Source of the DNA: Nonomuraea jiangxiensis | GTDB lineage: Bacteria; Actinomycetota; Actinomycetes; Streptosporangiales; Streptosporangiaceae | Length of the DNA stretch: 64,000 nt | Assembly: GCF_900099965.1 (NCBI RefSeq) | Contig: NZ_FNDJ01000008.1 | Span: forward strand, 335,457 to 399,456 | Direction of reading: 5' to 3' | Part shown: one piece after another, positions 16,410 to 25,261 of the stretch | Numbering within the stretch: the first letter of the stretch is position 1 | Layout of the letters: each line of letters opens with the position of its first letter | Notes under the pieces: model-generated | Told to the model about the DNA's origin: nothing | The model's database searches: none | What the model saw: the letters and a program-made list of their open reading frames with translations, nothing else | Position numbers and translations under genes: made by a program

Positions 16410-18317
16410 ATGAGCCCGCTACGTCGCAGGACGGCATTCGGCGTGGGACTGTTCGCCGCCGCGTCACTGCTCGTATCGCAGGGTCCGATCACGTCCGCCG
16501 CGGCCGACAGCCGGCCCGGCATCGTGGTGGAGAACGGGGTCACGCAACCGGTGTTCGGCTACGCCGACGCGATCCGCGAGCACGTCTGGGTCGACGCCCC
16601 CTTCGACAGCGACCATGACGGGGCCATGGACCAGATCTCGGTGGACATCATGCGTCCACGGGCCACCGAACAGGGCCTGAAGGTTCCGGTCATCATGGAC
16701 GCCAGCCCGTACTACTCCACCCTCGGCCGGGGCAACGAGTCCGAGCTGAAGCAGGACACCGACGGCGACGGCCTGCTCGACAAGTGGCCGCTGTTCTACG
16801 ACAACTACTTCGTGCCCCGTGGATACGCCGTCGTCCTGCTGGACATGGTGGGCACCAACAACTCCACCGGCTGCCCGACCACCAACGGCACGCCGGACAA
16901 CCTGTCCGCCAAGGTCGCCATCGACTGGCTGAACGGCCGGGGCACCGCGCGGGACGCCGCCGGCAACGTGGTCGCCTCCCCCCGCTGGCACAACGGCAAG
17001 ACCGGGATGATCGGCAAGTCCTACGACGGCAACCTGGCGCTCGCGACGGCGGTGACCGGGGTCAAGGGCCTCGCCACGATCGTCGACATCGCCGGCCCGT
17101 CGAACTACTACGACTACACCCGCAAGAACGGCGTCGTGACCCGCTCCAACCACTACGTGGCGAGCCTCGCGAACACCGTCACCGACCCCGACCGGCGCGA
17201 GCACTGCGCTCCGGTACGGGCCGAGATCAGCGCGGCGGACGGCGACGCCACCGGCGACTACTCGGACTTCTGGGCGGAGCGCAACTACGTCAAGGACGTC
17301 GCCAAGGTGCGGGCCAGCGTCTTCATGGTGCACGGCCTGAACGACGACAACGTACGGCCCGATCACTTCAGCCAGTTCTGGGCCGAGCTCGCCAGGCACA
17401 ACGTGCCGCGCAAGCTGCTGCTCTCGCAGGAAGGGCACGTCGACCCGTTCGACTTCCGCCGTACGCAATGGGTGGACACGTTGCACCGGTGGTTCGACAA
17501 CTGGCTGCAGGGCGTGCCCAACAAGATCACGAAGGAGCCCCGGGTCGACATCGAGCTGTCGCCGGACGTCTTCGAGTCCTACCGCGACTGGCCCATTCCC
17601 GGCGCGAGGGAGACCAGCCTGTGGTTCCAGCCCGGTGCGGTCGCCGGCGGCCCCGCCGGCCTGTCGGTGAAGCCCGTCAAGGGCAACCCGGCCGACCTGA
17701 CCTTCCAGGACAGCCCCACCCAGAACGAGACCCAGATGGTCAGCGACACCTCCAACGTCGGCCCGAACCGGCTGGTGTTCCTCTCCGAGCCGCTCACCGC
17801 GCCGCTGCACGTCTCCGGAACCCCGGTCGTACGGCTGAACGCGTCGGCGGACCAGACCGACACCAACCTCGGCGCCGTCCTGGTCGACTACGGCCCGCAG
17901 ACCCGGGTCAGCTGGGAGACCTCCGGTGAGGGCATCAGGACGCTGACCACCGAGGACTGCTGGGGCGAGAGCAGCCCGAGCGACGACGCCTGCTACAAGC
18001 AGACGGCCAAGAACGTCGTGACCAGCGACCGGGAGCGGATCAGCAAGGGCGTCATGGACGCGCTCAACCGGAACTCGCTCACCACTCCGGAGCCGCTCGT
18101 CCCGGGCCAGAAGTACGACTTCGACCTGCCGTTGCTGCCGGTCGACCACGTGTTCGCGCCGGGCCACCGGATCGGCCTGGTCGTGGTGGGCAGCTACCGC
18201 AGCTACTCCAGCGTCGCGGACCAGACCCGGGCGAACATCAGTGTGACGACCAAGATCAGCAATTTCCGGCTGCCGCTGGTCGGCGGTCGCCACGCCGCGA
18301 GCCAGGCCGGCCTCTGA
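16410..18317 (+). CDS. Secreted Xaa-Pro dipeptidyl-peptidase (S15 family)
   Basis: The product is 635 residues with a signal peptide (MSPLRRRTAFGVGLFAAASL, cut near SAAADS). The catalytic domain carries VIMDASPYYSTLGRG, RGYAVVLLDMVGTNNSTGCP and the nucleophile elbow GKSYDGNLAL (S15 motif GxSYxG). The acid lies near VHGLNDDNVRPDHF and the His near LSQEGHVDPFDF. A C-terminal jelly-roll (FLSEPLTAPLHVSGTPVVRL, RIGLVVVGSY) is the X-Pro_dipep_C domain. The DTDGDGLLD stretch looks like a calcium loop. It releases X-Pro dipeptides from peptides outside the cell. A 13-bp-stem terminator follows. Confidence 0.9.
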   Translation: MSPLRRRTAFGVGLFAAASLLVSQGPITSAAADSRPGIVVENGVTQPVFGYADAIREHVWVDAPFDSDHDGAMDQISVDIMRPRATEQGLKVPVIMDASPYYSTLGRGNESELKQDTDGDGLLDKWPLFYDNYFVPRGYAVVLLDMVGTNNSTGCPTTNGTPDNLSAKVAIDWLNGRGTARDAAGNVVASPRWHNGKTGMIGKSYDGNLALATAVTGVKGLATIVDIAGPSNYYDYTRKNGVVTRSNHYVASLANTVTDPDRREHCAPVRAEISAADGDATGDYSDFWAERNYVKDVAKVRASVFMVHGLNDDNVRPDHFSQFWAELARHNVPRKLLLSQEGHVDPFDFRRTQWVDTLHRWFDNWLQGVPNKITKEPRVDIELSPDVFESYRDWPIPGARETSLWFQPGAVAGGPAGLSVKPVKGNPADLTFQDSPTQNETQMVSDTSNVGPNRLVFLSEPLTAPLHVSGTPVVRLNASADQTDTNLGAVLVDYGPQTRVSWETSGEGIRTLTTEDCWGESSPSDDACYKQTAKNVVTSDRERISKGVMDALNRNSLTTPEPLVPGQKYDFDLPLLPVDHVFAPGHRIGLVVVGSYRSYSSVADQTRANISVTTKISNFRLPLVGGRHAASQAGL

Positions 18318-18344
18318 CCCGAATTCACTCCCGACGATCCCCAC

Positions 18345-18382
18345 GTCCCGGCCGGTGGTGCCGCACCGGCCGGGACGGCCTT
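18345..18382 (+). terminator. Intrinsic terminator after the Xaa-Pro peptidase
   Basis: GTCCCGGCCGGTG (18345-18357) pairs perfectly with CACCGGCCGGGAC (18364-18376) around a 6-nt loop, followed by GGCCTTTT. Confidence 0.85.
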
Positions 18383-18461
18383 TTCCGCCCTCCCCACGGA
18401 GGCGCAGGGCCCGCGCTCACCGGTTGACCTCAACCGCACGCGAGGTTGCACAGTCGGGGGC

Positions 18462-19370
18462 ATGGGAAGCTTCGAAATCGGCGTCATCCTGCCGGGCGTC
18501 AACACACAACGTGAAAGCGGCCTCGACCTGCGCGCGGCCGCCCGCCATGCGGAAGACGCGGGGCTGGACGGGGTCTGGCACGGGGACCATCTGGCTGTCG
18601 GCGGGCCGACCCTGGACGCGCCGATCGCGCTGGCCACCGCCGCCGCGGCCACCTCGGCGGTCAGGATCGGGGTCAGCGTGTTCGTCCCGGGGATCCGCCC
18701 GCTGGTCTGGGCCGCCAAACAGGTCGCGACCCTGCAGTACGTGTCCGGCGGCCGCCTGGTCCTGGGCGTCGGTTCGGGAGGCGGGCCGTCGCAGTGGGCG
18801 GCGGCCGGGGTGCCGTACGAACGGCGCGGCCCCCGTACGGACACCGCCCTGGAACTGCTGCCCGAGCTGCTGTCGGGCGCGGAGACCCGGCTGCCGGACG
18901 AGCCGGGGCGGCCGGTGGTCACGCTGGCTCCCGCTGCCGCCATGCCGCCCGTGTGGGTGGGCAACGCCTCGCAGGTGGCCATCCGGCGGGCCGCGCGGCT
19001 GGGCGACGGATGGTTCCCCTCGCTGATCCCCCCGCGCGAGCTGGCCGAAGGGCGGGCCCGGCTGGTTGCACTGGCCGGGAGATACGGGCGGCCCGTTCCG
19101 GTCATCGCGATCGGCGGTGCCGCGGCGCTGGGGGCCGGGCCCGGAGTGCCGTCCCGGGCCGACCTCGCGGCCGGCATCAGCGGCGCCTACGGCCGCCCGC
19201 TCGACGAGGTCATGGACATCCCGCTCACCGGCCCTCCGGGCGAGGCGGCCGAGAAACTGAACGCCTACCGCGAGGCCGGGGCGGACCACGCGGTCATCGG
19301 GATCTCGGGGGGCGACTGGCGGGCACAGGTCGACCTGCTGGCGGAGGTACGGGACCTGCTGCGCGGCTGA
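18462..19370 (+). CDS. LLM-class (luciferase-like) flavin-dependent oxidoreductase
   Basis: The product is 302 residues with the TIM-barrel pattern of bacterial luciferase-like enzymes: FEIGVILPGV start, AEDAGLDGVWHGDHLAVGGP, ATSAVRIGVSVFVPGIRPLV, then AKQVATLQYVSGGRLVLGVG and SGGGPSQW. The C-terminus (GPPGEAAEKLNAYREAGADH, then AVIGISGGDW) matches the family. Many actinomycete members use F420 instead of FMN. It is probably monocistronic, flanked by a terminator upstream and a convergent TetR gene downstream. The substrate is unknown. Confidence 0.87.
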   Translation: MGSFEIGVILPGVNTQRESGLDLRAAARHAEDAGLDGVWHGDHLAVGGPTLDAPIALATAAAATSAVRIGVSVFVPGIRPLVWAAKQVATLQYVSGGRLVLGVGSGGGPSQWAAAGVPYERRGPRTDTALELLPELLSGAETRLPDEPGRPVVTLAPAAAMPPVWVGNASQVAIRRAARLGDGWFPSLIPPRELAEGRARLVALAGRYGRPVPVIAIGGAAALGAGPGVPSRADLAAGISGAYGRPLDEVMDIPLTGPPGEAAEKLNAYREAGADHAVIGISGGDWRAQVDLLAEVRDLLRG

Positions 19371-19379
19371 CAGCGCGAG

Positions 19380-19976
19380 CTATGAGCCCTGGCGACCCGA
19401 CAGTTCCGCCGCGCCGTGGCGCAGGCCGTCGATGACCAGGTCGAGGAGGCGGGTGGCGCGGGCCTCGCCCTCCGGCCCGGGGCTGACGCGCCACAGGAAT
19501 CCGAGGAGCAGCAGGACGTCGTCGGGGTCGGCGTCGGGCCGGATCGCCTTGCCGTCCTTGCAGGCGTCGAGCAGGGCGGTGAGGGCGCCGATGACGAGAC
19601 GGTAGTTCTCGTCGGCCAGGCGTTCGTCGGTGAGGGCGTGCAGGACGCCGGCCAGACCGTGCTTGATCCGCCCGTAGTAGGCGAGCCTGTCCAGCCACCG
19701 GCGGAGCGCCTCCAGCGGCGGATGTGTCCGCAGCAGCTCTGGGGCGTGGGCGGCGAGCTGTTCCACCTCGTGGAGGTAGACGGCCACGATCAGGTCCTCG
19801 CGGGTGGGGAAATGCCGGTAGAGGGTGCCGGGGCCGACGCCCGCCCTCTTGGCGATGGAGTTCAGCGAGGCGTCGCTGGAGGCGGTCAGCACGTCCCGGG
19901 CCACCTCGATGAGGTGGGCGCGGTTGCGGCGCGCGTCCGCCCGTACCGGTTCGTCCCGCTCCTTGGCAGGCGTCAT
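19380..19976 (-). CDS. TetR/AcrR-family repressor of the divergent SDR
   Basis: The product is 198 residues from ATG 19976 (MTPAKERDEPVRADARRNRA). The HTH is SLNSIAKRAGVGPGTLYRHF, then PTREDLIVAVYLHEVEQLA, the pattern of the SCO4940-type TetR group, followed by the effector domain LADENYRLVIGALTALLDAC. It is divergent from an SDR gene across a 122-bp gap holding a perfect 10-bp-arm palindrome and a partial second copy, so self-repression and control of the SDR are likely. Such TetR-SDR pairs respond to small lipophilic compounds, but the ligand is unknown. Confidence 0.9.
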   Translation of the reverse strand: MTPAKERDEPVRADARRNRAHLIEVARDVLTASSDASLNSIAKRAGVGPGTLYRHFPTREDLIVAVYLHEVEQLAAHAPELLRTHPPLEALRRWLDRLAYYGRIKHGLAGVLHALTDERLADENYRLVIGALTALLDACKDGKAIRPDADPDDVLLLLGFLWRVSPGPEGEARATRLLDLVIDGLRHGAAELSGRQGS

Positions 19977-20005
19977 CGTGTCGTCCTCCGCAGGGTTCCG
20001 CTTGC

Positions 20006-20059
20006 GTACCGGAGATGTCTCCGGTACGTTCGAGGTCAATTCGGAGACCTCTCCGGTAC
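20006..20059. promoter_or_regulatory. TetR operator pair
   Basis: GTACCGGAGA (20006-20015) and TCTCCGGTAC (20018-20027) form a perfect 10-bp inverted repeat around TG. A second copy, CGGAGA (20042-20047) with TCTCCGGTAC (20050-20059), repeats the right arm exactly. Both lie between the divergent TetR and SDR genes. Confidence 0.8.
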
Positions 20060-20098
20060 AGTAGCGCACCCTCCGCCGTATTCAGGAGCGACCCCGCC

Positions 20099-21105
20099 AT
20101 GCCCACTGCTCAGCAACCCATCACCGACACCCCGTTCGACGCGGCCAGCACCGCCGAGGACGTCATCGACGGCATCGACCTGACCGGCAGGACCGCCGTC
20201 GTCACCGGCGGCCACTCCGGCATCGGCCTGGAGACGACCCGCGTCCTGCGCCGGGCCGGAGCCCGGGTCGTCGTCCCCGTCCGCCATCCCGGCAGGGCGG
20301 CCGAGGCCCTACGGGGAATCGACGGCGTCGAGATCGAACGGCTCGACCTGATCGACCCGGCCTCGGTGGACGCCTTCGCCGAAGCCTTCCTGTCCTCCGG
20401 CCGCGCGCTGCACATCCTGGTCAACAGCGCGGGCATCATGGGCGTCCCGCTCACCCGCGACGCGCGCGGCTACGAGTCCCATTTCGCCACCAACCACCTG
20501 GGCCACCACCAGCTCGCCGCCCGGCTGTGGCCGGCCCTGGTCCGGGCGGAGGGAGCACGGGTCGTCGCCCTGTCGGCCGCGGCGCACCGCCTCTCCCCCG
20601 TCGTCTTCGACGACCCCCATTTCGAGGACCGCGAATACCACCCCATACTCGGCTACGGCCAGTCCAAGACCGCCAACATCCTCTTCGCCCGGGAGCTCGA
20701 CCGGCGCGGAGCCGGGCAGGGCGTCCGCGCCTCTCCGTCCACCCGGGTTCCATCCTGGGCACCAACCTCAGCAAGCACGCTCCGCCGGAGGCGCTGCGGG
20801 CGATGCGCCTCCTCGACGAGGACGGCAACCCGATCATCGACCCGTACACGGGCAAGAAGACCGTCCAGCAGGGGGCCTCCACGGGCGTGTGGTGCGCGGT
20901 CAGCCCCCAGCTTGCGGACAAGGGCGGCGTGTACTGCCTGGACAACAACATCGCCACGATCGCCGATCCGCGCGAGTACGACGCGTGGCAGTACGGCACG
21001 GCGGAGGTGCCGCCCGCGGGCGTGTCACCGCACGCGGTCGATCCCGTGGCCGCCGCCCGCCTGTGGGACCTCAGCCGCGCCCTGACCGGCGCCGACCTGG
21101 ACTGA
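20099..21105 (+). pseudogene. SDR-family oxidoreductase with a single-base frameshift
   Basis: The gene starts at ATG 20099 after AGGAG. The first 210 residues are a normal SDR: TGGHSGIGLETTRVLRR (NAD(P) loop), NSAGIMGVPLTRDARGYESH, FATNHLGHHQLAARLWPALV and catalytic YGQSKTANILFA. At about 20731 the frame breaks: the expected VRA-F-SVHPGSILGTNL is only readable after shifting back one base, from where it runs intact to TGADLD at 21105. One missing T near GCGCCTCTCC would explain it. The total length (~335 residues) fits retinol dehydrogenase/oxidoreductase-type SDRs. It is either a recent pseudogene or a sequencing error. Regulation is by the divergent TetR. Confidence 0.8.
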
Positions 21106-21132
21106 CCGACGGGGGAGGCGACGAAGGCGGCC

Positions 21133-22482
21133 CTACCGCACCAGGCCGATGCCGGTGAAGGAGCGGTCGTACTCGGTGAACGACTGGTCGTTGTACGGGG
21201 CGTAGATCCAGGTGCGCACCGAGTCGGCCTTGGTGTCGATCTCCAGCATGCGCACCGGGTTGGTGGTGTTGGAGTGGAACGTCTGCATGAAGGAGTAGAT
21301 CTTGTTGCCGTGCACGCCGGTGTCCACCCGGTTCGCCGCGATCCCGGTGTGCCCGGAGAAGACGAACTTGACGTTCGCGTACTGCTTGACCAGGTTGTCG
21401 AACAGGTACTGCGGGCTGGTGGCCCCGTAGCTCGCGCTCTGCTCGATGGCGCCGTTCCCGTCGATGTAGTCGTGCGTGACGACGATGACGTTGTGCCGGG
21501 GATGGGCGGCGACGACGCCCTTCGCCCAGGTGACCGCCTCGGCCCGCGGCCACAGCTCAAGGGTCAGCACGAGCCACTGCAACCCTCCGGCCTCGTACGT
21601 CGAGTACGAGTTGTCCACCTTGCCCTGCTCGAACTGTCCCCCGACCGCGCCGAACCGCGCGGCGGTGAAGTAACGGTTGAACACGGTGGTGTCCCGGACC
21701 AGCTCCCGGGTGCGGGCGGGGTCCCTGGCGGAGCCGCCGACACCGGTGGCCTGCGTGTCGTGATTGCCGATCGCCAGCGAGTACGGCACCTTCGCCGCTT
21801 CCAGCGCCCGCATCGCGTTCTGCGCGATGACGTACTGGGAGTGGTCGGGGGTGTCCCAGTTGACGACGTCGCCGGAGTGCGTCACGAACCGCAGGTCCAG
21901 CGCGGACTTGTTCCTGGCCAGCCAGTCGGTGCGGTTGCCGAAGCGGGTGTCGGACGCGTTCAGCACCTCCTGCTGGGTGTCGGGCATGACCGCGAAGCTG
22001 AACGTGGTGTCGGTGACGCCCGGCGTCTCCATCCGCGCGTACGCCAGGTGGACGTTGCGGTCGCACGACGCCGTCCGCAGATCGTTGACGAACTGGATCC
22101 TGACCTCATGCCTGCCCGCGGCGAGCGCCGAGCCCACCGGGTAGGTACCGTACTGGGTGGCGCTGACGATCGTGGTGTCACCGGCGACCCTGCCGTCCAC
22201 CGTCACCCGTACGGTCGGCCAGCCCTCGCAGTTGTCACCGATCGCCCCGATCGCCACCCGGCCCGAGCCCTCGATGACCGTGGTGGCGTAGCTGGAGTCG
22301 CTCCACAGCGACGCCTGCGTGCCGGACGCCGGCACCGGCGTGCCCGTCGCCGGCCGGATCGCCCCGTCGACCACGCTGAACTGCGACGTCGTGTCGGCAC
22401 TCGCCACGCCGTGCACCCCGCCCGCCAGCACCATCCCCGCGATCGCCGCTACGATCGCGGATCTCACTTCTCTGAACCGCAT
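21133..22482 (-). CDS. Secreted metallophosphoesterase with an N-terminal xylan-binding-like domain
   Basis: The product is 449 residues. A signal peptide (REVRSAIVAAIAGMVLAGGV, cut near GVASADT) precedes a ~105-residue beta-sandwich (SLWSDSSYATTVIEGSGRVA, WPTVRVTVDGRVAGDTTIVS, RHEVRIQFVNDLRTASCDRN) resembling Ca-dependent xylan-binding CBM60 modules. Residues ~160-430 are a calcineurin-like phosphoesterase with FAVMPDTQQ, THSGDVVNWD, IGNHDTQ, VVTHDY and FSGHTG, which supply the two-metal site. It probably acts on phosphate esters or nucleotides outside the cell while bound to polysaccharide; the substrate is unproven. It is convergent with the broken SDR and shares a long upstream gap with the LysR gene's 3' end. 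Confidence 0.87.
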   Translation of the reverse strand: MRFREVRSAIVAAIAGMVLAGGVHGVASADTTSQFSVVDGAIRPATGTPVPASGTQASLWSDSSYATTVIEGSGRVAIGAIGDNCEGWPTVRVTVDGRVAGDTTIVSATQYGTYPVGSALAAGRHEVRIQFVNDLRTASCDRNVHLAYARMETPGVTDTTFSFAVMPDTQQEVLNASDTRFGNRTDWLARNKSALDLRFVTHSGDVVNWDTPDHSQYVIAQNAMRALEAAKVPYSLAIGNHDTQATGVGGSARDPARTRELVRDTTVFNRYFTAARFGAVGGQFEQGKVDNSYSTYEAGGLQWLVLTLELWPRAEAVTWAKGVVAAHPRHNVIVVTHDYIDGNGAIEQSASYGATSPQYLFDNLVKQYANVKFVFSGHTGIAANRVDTGVHGNKIYSFMQTFHSNTTNPVRMLEIDTKADSVRTWIYAPYNDQSFTEYDRSFTGIGLVR

Positions 22483-22657
22483 CGCCCGATTCCTCCCTGC
22501 ACGTCACGTCCGCTGCTGGACACGTGGATGCTAGGCAAGATCAGGTACGCCAGAGCAAAGATCTCGAACACGGTGCGGGTACTCCGGTTGTACGTCGCGC
22601 TCCCTCCCGAGCAAGCCCCTGCCGGGCCGCCGTCCCCACCCGACCGGCCAAGCGGGC

Positions 22658-23539
22658 TCAGCCCGTGGCCACCTCCCGTACGGCCCGGACGAACTCTCCC
22701 ACCAGCGGATTGACCGTGCCCGTCGGCCACGCCAGCGCGATCCGGAGCGGCTCGACGTCGGTGATCGGCAGCCACTTCAGCTCCGGGTGCGCGTAGTACT
22801 CGGCCATCGAGCGCGCGCCGATGCACACCGCCGCTCCGGTGGCCACGTGCTCCAGCATCTCGTCGACGTTGTCGTTCTTCGGCCCCCACACCGGCGCCGA
22901 CCCGTCGGGACGCGGATTCACCGCCCACCAGTCGACCCACGCGGCCGGGGCCACCTCCGTCCACCCGATCGGCTCCTCGCGCAGGTCGGCGATGCCCACC
23001 GACTCCCGCGCGGCCAGCCGGTGGGTGGAGGCGACCGCCACGCACCTGGGCTCCGTGGCGACCACCTCGCTGCGCAACCCGTGCAAATCAGCGGGAAGCC
23101 ATACGAAGGCGACGTCCACCTGCCCGTCCCGCAGCGCCTGCGTCTCGCCCGCCCACTCGAACCGTTTCGGCTCGACGGTCACCTCCGGACGGCGGGCGGT
23201 GAGGGCGGCCCGCGCCCGCCGCGCGAGCGGGCCGCCCCCCGCGACGACGAACCCCACCCGCAGCACGTTGCGGCCGGCCGCGGCGGTGGTCCGTACGAGC
23301 CGCGTCGTCTCCTGCCACTCGGTGAGATGGCGGCGCGCCGCGGCCAGCAACTGCTCACCGGCCGGCGTGAGCCGGACCCCGGGCCGGGTGAACAGGTCGG
23401 CGCCGAGCCGCTCCTCCAGCCGCCGGATCTGCCGGGACAGCGACGGCTGCGCCACGAACAGCTCCTTCGCCGCCTCCGTGAAGCTCAGCCGCTCGGCGAC
23501 CGTGACGAAGTAGCGCAGCACCCGGGTATCCACGTCCAT
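22658..23539 (-). CDS. LysR-family transcriptional regulator
   Basis: The product is 293 residues from ATG 23539 (MDVDTRVLRYFVTVAERLSF). The wHTH spans about 1-62 (TEAAKELFVAQPSLSRQIRR, LEERLGADLF) and the effector-binding domain 90-290 (LRVGFVVAGGGPLARRARAA, VDVAFVWLPADLHGLRSEVV). The sequence belongs to the subgroup with ATEPRCVAVASTHRLA. It is divergent from a TAT-exported-looking SDR, with only 61 bp between starts, containing ATGTATGAGCACAGGTAT-like dyad sequence typical of LysR boxes, so the SDR is its likely target. Confidence 0.9.
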   Translation of the reverse strand: MDVDTRVLRYFVTVAERLSFTEAAKELFVAQPSLSRQIRRLEERLGADLFTRPGVRLTPAGEQLLAAARRHLTEWQETTRLVRTTAAAGRNVLRVGFVVAGGGPLARRARAALTARRPEVTVEPKRFEWAGETQALRDGQVDVAFVWLPADLHGLRSEVVATEPRCVAVASTHRLAARESVGIADLREEPIGWTEVAPAAWVDWWAVNPRPDGSAPVWGPKNDNVDEMLEHVATGAAVCIGARSMAEYYAHPELKWLPITDVEPLRIALAWPTGTVNPLVGEFVRAVREVATG

Positions 23540-23600
23540 GCCTGAAATGTATGAGCACAGGTATTGGCCCGTGGCATCCACCGGCTGGTTGCCTGTCGGC

Positions 23601-24494
23601 ATGACCACGCACAAGTCCCCCCAGACCCCGTCGAGAAGGAACCTCCTCACCGCGGGCGCCACTGCGGTGGCCGCCACCGCCCTCTCGACCGGCACCGCCC
23701 TCGCAGCCGGCACCACCCCCGCGCCCCAGCGGACACGGGACCGGTTCGCCGGCAAGGTCGTCCTGATCACCGGTGCGACGTCCGGCATCGGCGAGGCCAC
23801 CGCCCGCGCGTTCGCGGCCGAGGGGGCGACGGTGTTCTTCTGCGGCCGGCGCGAGGCGCTCGGCAACCAGGTCGCGGCGAGCATCCGGGCCGCGGGCGGC
23901 AAGGCCACCTTCCGGCGTGCCGACGTCCGTGAGGAGGACCAGGTGCGCGACTTCGTCGAGGCGTGCGCGCGCCGCCACGGCCGGATCGACATCGCCGTCA
24001 ACAACGCCGGGATCGAGAGCCCCCGCGCGGTCCGCCTGCACGAACAGACGCTCGCCGACCTGGAGGCCGTATGGCGCACCAACGCCGCCGGCGTCTTCCT
24101 CGCCATGAAGTACGAGCTCCCCCGGATGCTGGAGCGGGGCGGCGCCATCGTGAACACCGCGTCGGTGTCCGCCGAGGTCGGCTGGGCCACGATCGCGCCG
24201 TACAACGCCAGCAAGCACGCCGTCGCGTCGCTGACGAAGGTCGCCGGCCTGGAGTACGCGGCCGACGGCATCCGGGTGAACGCGCTGGCACCCGGCGCCG
24301 TGGACACGCCCATGCTGCGGCGCGCGGCCGAGGCGTTCGGGGTGACGTACGAGCAGATCGCCCAGGACTACCCGATCAAGCGGATCGTGGGCGCCGACGA
24401 GATCGCCAGGGTCGTCATGTTCCTCGCCTCGGACGACTCCAGCGCCGTCGTCGGCCACGACCTCGACACCACCGGCGGCTATCTCGCCCGCTAG
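23601..24494 (+). CDS. SDR-family oxidoreductase with a twin-arginine signal
   Basis: The product is 297 residues from ATG 23601. The N-terminus (TPSRRNLLTAGATAVAATAL) looks like a twin-arginine signal (SRRNLL plus hydrophobic stretch), unusual for an SDR. The mature enzyme has TGATSGIGEATARAFAAEGA (Rossmann loop), NNAGIESPRAVR, catalytic Ser in TASVSAEVGW and YNASKHAVASL (Tyr, Lys), and ends DLDTTGGYLAR. If exported by Tat it would carry its nicotinamide cofactor across the membrane folded. The divergent LysR regulator probably controls it. The substrate is unknown. Confidence 0.87.
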   Translation: MTTHKSPQTPSRRNLLTAGATAVAATALSTGTALAAGTTPAPQRTRDRFAGKVVLITGATSGIGEATARAFAAEGATVFFCGRREALGNQVAASIRAAGGKATFRRADVREEDQVRDFVEACARRHGRIDIAVNNAGIESPRAVRLHEQTLADLEAVWRTNAAGVFLAMKYELPRMLERGGAIVNTASVSAEVGWATIAPYNASKHAVASLTKVAGLEYAADGIRVNALAPGAVDTPMLRRAAEAFGVTYEQIAQDYPIKRIVGADEIARVVMFLASDDSSAVVGHDLDTTGGYLAR

Positions 24495-24514
24495 GTTCGC
24501 CACCGTCGTTCTGG

Positions 24515-25165
24515 CTAGCCCTGGGCCGGAGGAACCACCCGGATCCCGAAACCGTACGAGCCGATGGCGCCGGCGATTCCCAGAAAGAGCAGGCTGTAGT
24601 GCTCCTGGCCCCGAGCCGTGGTGATGCCTCCCAGGTCCAGCAGCGACTCCGTGGGCCAGCCCAGCTCGTTCAGGAGCCCGGCGACCGTGTGTTTGGCCTC
24701 GGCGTCATCCCCCGAGAGGAAGATCGTGCTGGGGCCTTCCAACGAGCCGGGCGCGACCATGAGCCGTGCGTCGATGGTGCAGAGCGTCTTGACGACCATC
24801 GTGTCCGGGAACGTTCGTTGGATCTCCTCTCCCAGGCTCTCTCCGGGATGAGAGAGGGCGCCGTCCTCCGTGAAGCCGACCGACACGTCGAGCAGCACCT
24901 TCCCCGCCAGCGCAGGGGCGCCTATCCCGGTGAGCAGCGGCACGGAGGCGGTGCCGGGCGTCGCGTTGACCACCACCTCCGCGCCCACGACGGCCGAGGA
25001 CGGGTCCACGACCGGTACGTCCTTCCCCAGCGCGGCCGCCAGCTCGGCACGCCATTCCGTGTCGTCCGACCGCCGCGATCCCAGGACGACGTCATGGTCC
25101 CCGCCGGCCCAGCCGACGGCCAGCGCCCGTCCTACGTTGCCCGTTCCGAGAATTCCGATCTTCAT
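24515..25165 (-). CDS. NADPH-dependent F420 reductase-like oxidoreductase
   Basis: The product is 216 residues from ATG 25165 (MKIGILGTGNVGRALAVGWA), with the dinucleotide loop GxGxxG at once, then VVLGSRRSDDTEW (NADPH-type SRR), VVNATPGTASVPLL and a C-terminal helical part ending LLFLGIAGAIGSYGFGIRVV. It matches the F420-NADP oxidoreductase (Npdg/FNO-like) family, which shuttles hydride between NADPH and F420. It is smaller and more divergent than true FNO, so another small substrate is possible. It supports F420 use alongside the luciferase-like, PPOX and Ddn-like proteins of this window. Confidence 0.82.
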   Translation of the reverse strand: MKIGILGTGNVGRALAVGWAGGDHDVVLGSRRSDDTEWRAELAAALGKDVPVVDPSSAVVGAEVVVNATPGTASVPLLTGIGAPALAGKVLLDVSVGFTEDGALSHPGESLGEEIQRTFPDTMVVKTLCTIDARLMVAPGSLEGPSTIFLSGDDAEAKHTVAGLLNELGWPTESLLDLGGITTARGQEHYSLLFLGIAGAIGSYGFGIRVVPPAQG

Positions 25166-25261
25166 GGCGTTGACGCTATGGCGGTCGCACCCGCTGCCGC
25201 CTCGGGCCACAGCCGGGTATGTCGTACGCCCTTGGTCGTAGGACCTCGCACCCGGCTCCTG

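Noticed and set aside
16464..18344. A 626-codon minus-strand frame opposite the Xaa-Pro peptidase
   Set aside because: It mirrors the peptidase gene codon by codon; composition is rich in Arg, Gly, His and Val with no signal or motif.
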